Source: Lineus longissimus (taxonomy: Eukaryota > Nemertea > Pilidiophora > Heteronemertea > Lineidae). Taken from it: a stretch of DNA of 64,000 nt. How positions within the stretch are numbered: the first letter of the stretch is position 1; each line of letters begins with the position of its first letter. Below the pieces are notes generated by a model that did not search any database, had not been told where the DNA came from, and was given only the letters and a program-made list of their open reading frames with translations. The position numbers and the translations under genes are program-made. Positions 50,701 to 59,700 of this stretch are shown here, piece by piece. The stretch spans positions 13,514,001-13,578,000 of the forward strand of contig NC_088317.1 of assembly GCF_910592395.1 (NCBI RefSeq). Direction: 5' to 3'.

Positions 50701-53700
50701 CAAAGAGATTTGAAATACCTGGTCGGAAAAGTGTCCAGTGTGCCGCAGCAGCACTCTGGAATGACCTCCCTAGTAATATTCGAAATGCGGACTCCATCAC
50801 AACTTTTAAGACACTCCTGAAGACCCACCTTTTTCAACAACATTACGAACATTAGAATTGTTTATTGTTGTCAAAGACTATATACTTCTTATAGAGACTC
50901 TGTTTTTGTTAAGCGCCTTTGAACGGCCCAATATAGGACTGATAAGGGCGCTATATAAATGTGATACATAGATAGATAGATAGATAGAAAAGAAGTTGTG
51001 CAAGGACAACTATTTGTGTTCGTTTTATCAATTTGGTGCAGGCAAACTGACAGCCATTTCGAAAAAAGTAATCAAACTTCAAATACAGACACATCATGAG
51101 ACATCCAAACTGACTAGATAACAAATTCATGCTGTGCGCATTGTTCCGAGTTCAGGGTCTCTTGAAATGTTTAAAAGTCCTGAGATATTCCTTTTAAGCA
51201 ACACTTCTTTCTGGTTTCTAGCAAAGAGATTGTTTCATTTGATGAGAAAGGCCAATCCGCATTACGGGCCTTATACAAGTCAGGCAAGGGGTTTTCTGTT
51301 AGAACCAGCAGGACATATCAACATCTTCATGCCATACAGCGGCTCCACCTAATGGAGAATGAGGGAAGCAAACAATACTTATTTTACAACTTATTAACAC
51401 GCATTAACTCATTCAGCACCACAGAACTGGAATAAATTACCTAGGGTCATTGTGCTCACCTGATACACATCTTGAAGTAAGGTATGTGAATTCATTCTGA
51501 CTACAAGAATGTCATCAAATGAACCTCTGGTTTAGAAATAATGACAATGCATCTTGCATTAGAGCCACTGTTTCTGTCAAAAGTTAACAATGACGGACGC
51601 TGCACTTTCATATGGCCTCACTGTCCTGGCAAGGTAAACATGAAATCAGAGCCAGGCAAAAGAGTTATAAAATTGTAAAGAAATGGTGGCAAACTGTTAA
51701 GTTTTTTTCACTGACACACTTCATGTAAAAAGCATAAAGGAAGTTATAAAAAACATAATCCATAATAAACAAGGTAATGAATGAGTTAATTGACAATCAG
51801 GTAAATCAAGCAATGTTATTCCCGAAGCATGTGTTGAATCCAGACCTGTGCATTTCATTTACAACTACTTTTTCTGATGCAATCATAATTGATGTGGGCA
51901 GCTTGATTGATAGGCATAATCAGGCAGGCCATGCCAAAACACATGCTCATAGCAACAGCTACCCATGGCAATAGGTCGGCGATGCTGAGTCATGCCCATA
52001 GCAACAGCTACCCATGGCAATAGGTCGGCCATGCTGAGTCATGCCCATAGCAACAGCTACCCATGGCAATAGGTCGGCCATGCTGAGTCATGCCCATAGC
52101 AACAGCTACCCATGGCAATAGGTCGGCCATGCTGAGTCATGCCCATAGCAACAGCTACCCATGGCAATAGGTCGGCCATGCTGAGTCATGCCCATAGCAA
52201 CAGCTGCCCATGGCAATAGGTCGGCCATGCTGAGTCATGCCCATAGCAACAACAGTCCTAATCATGAAGCTACTTAAAACATACCGCACTGGATCTGAGG
52301 AATGATCACAACTGACCAGTGACACTAACTAGCTCTGGGCTGGCAACCCTGTGTACATTCACTGTGCATATTCACTGTGCATATTCACTGTGCATATTCA
52401 ATGTGTACATAAGGCAACTAATTCTCCCAACAGGTTACAGCGGGAAACGCATCTTGTGTTAACTGTGCAACGTGAGAGGCCTTTTCCACATTTATCATAA
52501 ACATTACAGGTCATTCTTAAGCTGTGATAGGGGTTTGAATACAATGTATTTATATGTTACTAATCTTGGTTTGAAAGGTTTCCTACAGTTTAGGTGTTAC
52601 TGGATTCAACAGTGGATGGGAGTCAAGTTAAAGGCAAACTGCACTCGTGTATTTCAACGTACATACGATGCAGTTTTACCTCTACTTCAAAAGAAATGTT
52701 AGTTGGACCTGAAACGTTCTATGCCACCATAACGAGACTAGAGTGTGGCGAGACTCTATAGAGTGTGGCGGAGAAGACAGAAACCTCTCTTGATTTTAGC
52801 AATAGTAATGAACATGGCCGAATACATCAAGTATAGATTCTATCCCTTAATTCATCCAAAATGTGTGCTGGTATAGGATACATGTATAGGGACCAGTACT
52901 CTCTCTATACATGCTTGGCGATAATCATAGACTACATCAGGTCAAAGCCTAGAGATACTTGACAGCAAGTACCACAAACGTTAAGGAAGAGGGCATGATG
53001 GGAAGCCACAGCAAAAGCCTTTAACACAGACAGCTCTTGATGTTCTTGCAAGAATCCGATTCTCTTGTTTGCCCCCCCCCCCCATCACTCAACAGCCAAA
53101 ACCATTACCAAAGCAGTGCCATCTGGAAAGTGCCCCACAACCATGCAACAATTACACACCAACCAAAATCGGCATGAGATTGGGTTGAGGGTCTCCCAAC
53201 ATGTTATTGAGTACTCATGGGGCTTTTGCCACGTTATGGTTTCATAGATACGCACAATACAAGGTTAAAGGAAGTTAAACCGAAGCCAATCAACAAGCAG
53301 CAGACTACAAAATACCTTATGATCGAAATTAGTGGCACTTAATGTAACGGTGTACAGAAGTTCATGGGTGGCATGCGCCTTTTGCCACCTCAATACCACC
53401 AACCTTGGGTCAGTGACATTTGGCCGAGATAACTTGACTGGGGAGGGTTTCACTGAAAATGAAAGAAGAGCAAAGCAATTATTTGACAACGTAAGATACG
53501 GTTGTTCAGGAAATGACAGTCCCTTTTGGCTTGAATTCTGGAGTACATTCCCAGCCAGCAGTTGAGTTTCCCATACTGAGGGACTGCCTTCAACTAGCAC
53601 TCCCTGTCAGCAGTTACTGAGAAAGGGAGTGGAAACACTAGACATGCCTGGGTCTTTACAGAAACATCCTGGATGCTTCCCTACTCCAGAGTCCAAAGAA

Positions 53701-56700
53701 AAAGAAACATTCTTCCTGTTCACAGATAGTGAGTTTACCTGATGATGAAATTGCTTTGCATTAAATTCAATGTCGTAGAGAACTTTTCCTCCAAACATGC
53801 GCCATTTTTTATCAGGCTTCCAAGATGATTTAACTGATCTACTATTAACAATAGCTGCTGTGATTGATGGCACTGGAACAGGCCTCACTGCAATGAAGTA
53901 GGTAAAAATGATAAAAAATGACAATTTATTAAAACAAGAGCTACGCAGAGTGAGCACATTATACGCCTGCCATAAGAGTAAAGGGTGGTTGGTCAGGATG
54001 AAAAGTGTGTGAAGTAGCAGGTAAGCGGAAAATGGAAACAGGTCTTCGTGACCTTGACCTTTGACCTTTTGACCTCCAAATTAATAGGCTTCTTGGAGCC
54101 TATACTAGTGCCCTGCAAACCAGGTTTGGTGACTATACATGATGTAGAATTTCAGTAATCGCGTGGACAATGAAAAGTTAACGGCCCGACGGACGGACAG
54201 ACGGACCCCGAGCGCCATACCATAATACGCTCCGGAGCGGGCTTACAAAAAGATTGTTCCATGAAGGCCGATCACCTCACCTCTTTGAGCCAGGTCAACC
54301 CTGTACACAGCTGACGAGTTCCCAAATGCGTCATTCCAGCATTCAGCCTTGATGCACGTGTAGTTCGGTGGTTTTCTGCCACTTAAATCTCGATAAACCT
54401 TCCGAGGAACCTTACACGTATTTGTTGAAGTGTTCATGTCACATTTTGTAAACGGCATACTGTTGCTGCACCTGCAAAAAGCACCTGGTTAGACAGAGGT
54501 TTGCTTATCCAATGCTACGACGAGAAAAGTCTAAATTATTAAAATCAACCTCACATTCGATTGTTAACAGTCAAGATTCGTTAACATAGTCACGCCTTTA
54601 TTCACAGAATTCTCCCGAACCCATCCACTTGGCCTCTGCTTTACCAGTTACCATTGTTTGCACCAGACAAGAGAGGGTGTCACAGTAAAACATCACTCCA
54701 ATTTCAGACAAATCACACAAAATGTTACAGAATACACATAATATCAAAATAATTCTGCATCAACAATAGGAGCGAAGTTCATTTGAGGAGAACAAAACCG
54801 ACAGCTCCTACTGGATCATTCATCGAACCAAGAGGCCATGTCCACTGGCACCATGTTGGAAAGAAAACTTGCTCTTCAAGCCAATGACAGAGGGACAAAC
54901 TTGCCGAATCTATGAGGGAATTAGCCAGGGTTAAAGGTATAGAAGAAGTAATTGTCATGCTATTACAAGATGTTAGAATTAGCACCCTGATTGGCCACCG
55001 TCAGTAGAAACTGATGTAGTAAGCCCCCTAAATGGTCACAGCCTGCAGCGCAGGTTTCTGGAGGCGGTATACGTGAAGGAGGGTTGTCCCGGGAGATCAC
55101 CACTCTGCCACCTGGCGGTCATGCAGGACATTAGATACAACACATTATGTATCAATGTGAAGCTTTATACATGAATCAAACATTTACAGTTGATGTTAGG
55201 AAGAAATGTCATGTGTTAGTTTTGATGCCTCTGTTTTGCAGTGGTAAGCACTACAATCCAAGCCTCCTGTTGTAGGAGCATGAACTGAGCAAGCGAGAGC
55301 TGCATCTGGCTGTATATACCTCACCCGATTGGGAGTCCCTGAATACTCGCAGTACTAGCATATCTGCAGCTGCATGGGGTCACATAAAAGCTGAACATTC
55401 CACCTCTTTACATAAGCTATAGTCAGCACATACATATGAGCACGTGAGCAAACATGCACCCAGAACCATCAACCAAACTGTCTGTCAACAAGTGATATCA
55501 TGTACTTACCTTTTACCAGTCACAGCAACACTGGAGCGTATAACAGGATAGTATATGAACTAGAATTGTCAGTTGAGTCTGCAGGCATACTCTGAAGTCT
55601 CCGCCACGGCGTTCTGAATGCGCATGTGCAGTCAGTGCGAACATCGTCTTGGTTCCCTCGGCTGTTCCTAGGAGGCGTGCTATTCCTGCCCTCTAGGAAC
55701 AGCCGAGGGAACCAAGACGTGCGAGTAACGTTCCGAGTGCTCATTGCCGCAAAAACAATCTACGAAACTACAATGTATTCCGTGCTCAAAGTGCTCGAAT
55801 AACGACGTACTGCCGACGTGGACTTGGAATAATAAATGAACTCGCCGTACGTAAGAGCAGAATATTTTATCAATGTGCGGTTTTCTCGAAACTTCGTGTC
55901 AAATCTTGACAAAATTGCGACAATTGAAATCCACCCACAAGCACTACAACGTGTACACACGCATAGGCACATCGGCGCCCTAGGCCGAGGTTGATTTTGC
56001 CGAGAAAGTTTCCTAGCTAACCCAAGAGTCTCCTCTCACGGCCACTACGTGCCGTGGCGGAGACTAATAACATATGTAAAACATAATGATATCAGAAAAC
56101 AAACAGTTATGATACTCATGACCCACACTTGTATTTGTCAGTGCCTCAAACGTACCTCGGTGTAATTCAAAGGAGAGGTGTCTCAAGAACCTTGTCTGCT
56201 CATGAACTAATCTTCAAAATCTAAACATTGACATTGGCAGGAAGCGAAAAACCCATGGTCCAGCAATGTTAACTAGCCATAGCCCGAGTGATAGTGCACA
56301 TACTGAGCTCTAACATCAACCTTCTGGGATCTGTGGTCACTCACCTCCAATTAAACCAGATCTGGCATTTTGTCAGCAGACGCACATCAGTGTCTCGCCG
56401 ATCATGAGTGTATGCATTCTGTTGGTCAATCGTGGGAGATATAATGATGGTCAAATTCTCCCAGTTGTAGACGAGAACAGCATCCTGGTTTGTTAAGTTT
56501 AGAAATGGTTTCATCGGCTTCTCTGAAAGTAACAGACATCCCATCAATACGAGAGGAATAAGACTGAATACATGAAGTCATGAAAACATTATGACAACGC
56601 GCCGAGCAAGAGAAAGTCTTTTCATTGAATCATTTTAACAACAATGTATTCCATGGTGGTTTGAGCAATGTATAAACAGATTAAAGACTTCACACCATGA

Positions 56701-59700
56701 TACTGATTAAAAAGTAGTGTTTCTGCTCGGCCATTTTAGAAGGGAGCTGCACACTGCCCTTCTCCTCTCAGCTGATTTGCACCCTGCCTTCTCAACTGCC
56801 CACAAGTCATCCCAGATTTGCCCTGCGTCCTGCCCTCTTTGCCGGCACTTCTCCACTGCCCACAAGCTATCCCAGATTTCTGGCAGACTTTCATTTCTGG
56901 CCATATCATCAGCACAAAAGGCAAAGATTGACTCTGGAGATTATACTACTTGGAAGTTCACAATTTAGGTCACGACTGATAAATCATGGTGAGAATTTCT
57001 GCCAGATAACAACGGAATACTACACTAACTAGACCAGTTCTATCCGCAACAGAGTGCCCCATTTCTGTAAATCATCCAGATTTCAAGGAGCAGGAAATTC
57101 ACTTGAGAAAACCAGAACAGTGATGAGTTGTGAGAGGTGGCAGGAATAATACAGGCTTCCCAATGGGGGGGGGGGGATGGAAGGAACCTCTCAGCCTTGC
57201 CACATACAACCAGACGGATTAAGCCCAACAAGGGGGTAACCGGAAAAATGCCGACCGACCGACCGACCGACTGACCGACTGACCTGCCAACCTACCGTCA
57301 TATGCAGTATCCCTTTCGCTTCTCTATAGCACATGTATCTGTGTAGTGCCCAGCGCAATGGACGTGATGGAGTCCGACGTGTCTGACAGCAGCATCTCCA
57401 GTCAACTATACCGGGAAAACGAGCCCACGCGGTAAGGAACTGATAACGATACTCTAAAGATATGCTTTGTCTACATGGTCGGTGGATATAAAAACATGAT
57501 TTGGGCCTAGTATATGCACTGTAGTTTTTCTACTCGAGTGTCTCGACCGATGCAATGCATGAACTGCAACGCGCAACATGCATTTGTTGTCATTTGACCA
57601 GCTTACGTGCGCTTGTTTACAATTTCATTTCATATGACCTGCTATCGTGGATTGGATATATCACATTGACTTGTGAGTAGGTTGGCAGGTCAGTCGGTCG
57701 GTCGGTCGGTCGGCGTTTTTCCGGTTACCCAACAAGGGTGACGTGTCACATATGCCATGTATACCACCAGTCAACTGGCATCTGTGGTACAGGAAGTAGG
57801 TCAAGCAGCTGTTTTGGCTTCTCAAATGAACTTGACCACAGTCTCTGGCACGTCTGGTACAGCGACCTCACAAGTAACTTAAGAGTTAAGCTTCAGGTTT
57901 TACATGAATTACTGGTGAGTATACTAAAATAAACCCTAGATATATCAGCTGGTTACACTTCACAAACTAATACAAACATAAATATGTTTTTAAACTCATC
58001 AAAGCAAATGACAATTGTGTTATCCTTGACACCACTAAACATTTATGACCTTGTTAACCTGAGCTCACATTCAGTTTGGCACTTTTTATTTAATACAGTG
58101 CAAACGTATCAAAGCATTGCTTTAGTTATTTGAATGGCTCCCAAAGTAAGCATGTTCACCAGGAGATGCTGGAAGTTGCAACAGTCTTACCGCTAACTTG
58201 TAACCACACTGTACTGATCAGGACGCCGGTGTAGAGGGGGCCGTAGCGACATATATAGACACCACATTGACTCTTCTTCACATGAGCCATTTCAAACCCA
58301 ATCACGTCTTCAGATATTGGCTTGATTTTTATCTGTTCCTCAGGAATTTTTAGTTCTTGTCGAGTTGAATTGTAATAAATAACACGATAAATGGCAGGAA
58401 AGTGATGATTCATGGATTTGAGAGATTTAGTTGAAATGCCTGTAGCATTACAAATGCCATAGACAGCTCAGATGAACCACAAAGAACCAAGAGCCCACAG
58501 GGACATCAATGGCACACAGCTGTTTATCCCATTTAGACATGGTAAACTCATCTGCCCAAAGAATATAATTTTGTTTTCAACTTCGGTCAATGTAAGTGCA
58601 GTTTGGGCCTTGGAGGAGGCATCACGGTTTGTAAGTTGTAAGTGAAGCACTGTTGGGATAGGAGTGACCCTAAGGCCAAGGGCGGGAAAGATGGCTTCCG
58701 TGAGCGCAGTTAAGGTGTACAGTGAGGAGATGTTACTGCTAATAACACGCAATTGACGAGTTAGGAACAGCAGCAGTTTCTACTGGCTTACCACCGACAT
58801 ATAATGTCCTGGTGCTGATCAGGACTGCCTTCCCACCGGGCTGATAGTAGCAGATATACCAACCAAACTGACTTCGATGCACTTTAGGTATTGTAAATTC
58901 AATAGCGTTTGAAGACATTTTTTGTGTATGTTTGTTTATTCTTTCGGTGGCATTTGTATTGGTATGAATTATAAAAAGAGAATCATGCACTGATGGAATT
59001 CTCAGTTTTTGATGTAGACGTAGCCTTATTGTTACAAATATCACATTTGGAGGCATCCCAGACACCTATCACTGTTGTCCCTATGCCGACAAGGTTCCCG
59101 CCATGGAGGTAGAGCTCAGAAACAGGATAGAACGCATGCATGATAGATATCAAGAGTAACCATAACCAACACATGGGGGGAGGGGGGAAGAACATTTTAT
59201 TAGCTACTTCTCAGAGAAATAATGAGCTTTCTTGAAATCCCGTCTGGTGCTGATGGGAATTCTCCAAAGAAAACATGCAAATGATTTCTTTAGAGGAATA
59301 GTGGTAGGAAAGTCTGAGAAACAACTAACAACAAAGTTTCTTGGACTTTCTCCAAATTGATTTCCAACTATCACACACACATAGGTGGCGTTCATTGTTG
59401 AAGAGATCAATTTGGAGAAAACATACAAACAAATGAACACAAAGATCTTACCACCAACATTAATCCATCTATCACATATTTTAAACTTGTCTTTATAAAA
59501 GCATTTATATTTCCCATACTGGCTTTTCGAAATGTTTTTGATCGTGAAGCGTGCTGCCGTTTTGGAAATAGGTACAATTGACTCAGCTGGCAGAGCAGTA
59601 CCATTAAAGTCTTTGATGACCAGATCACTAGCATTGAAGTCTCTTTGTGATGTTATTGATGGACTGGTCACATTACACACTCCTACAGCTGTGCTTCCAG

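Noticed and set aside
58468-58752. 94-codon minus ORF between Ig2 and Ig3 of the receptor
   Set aside because: It lacks splice borders with matching phase and Ig core residues; probably intronic.
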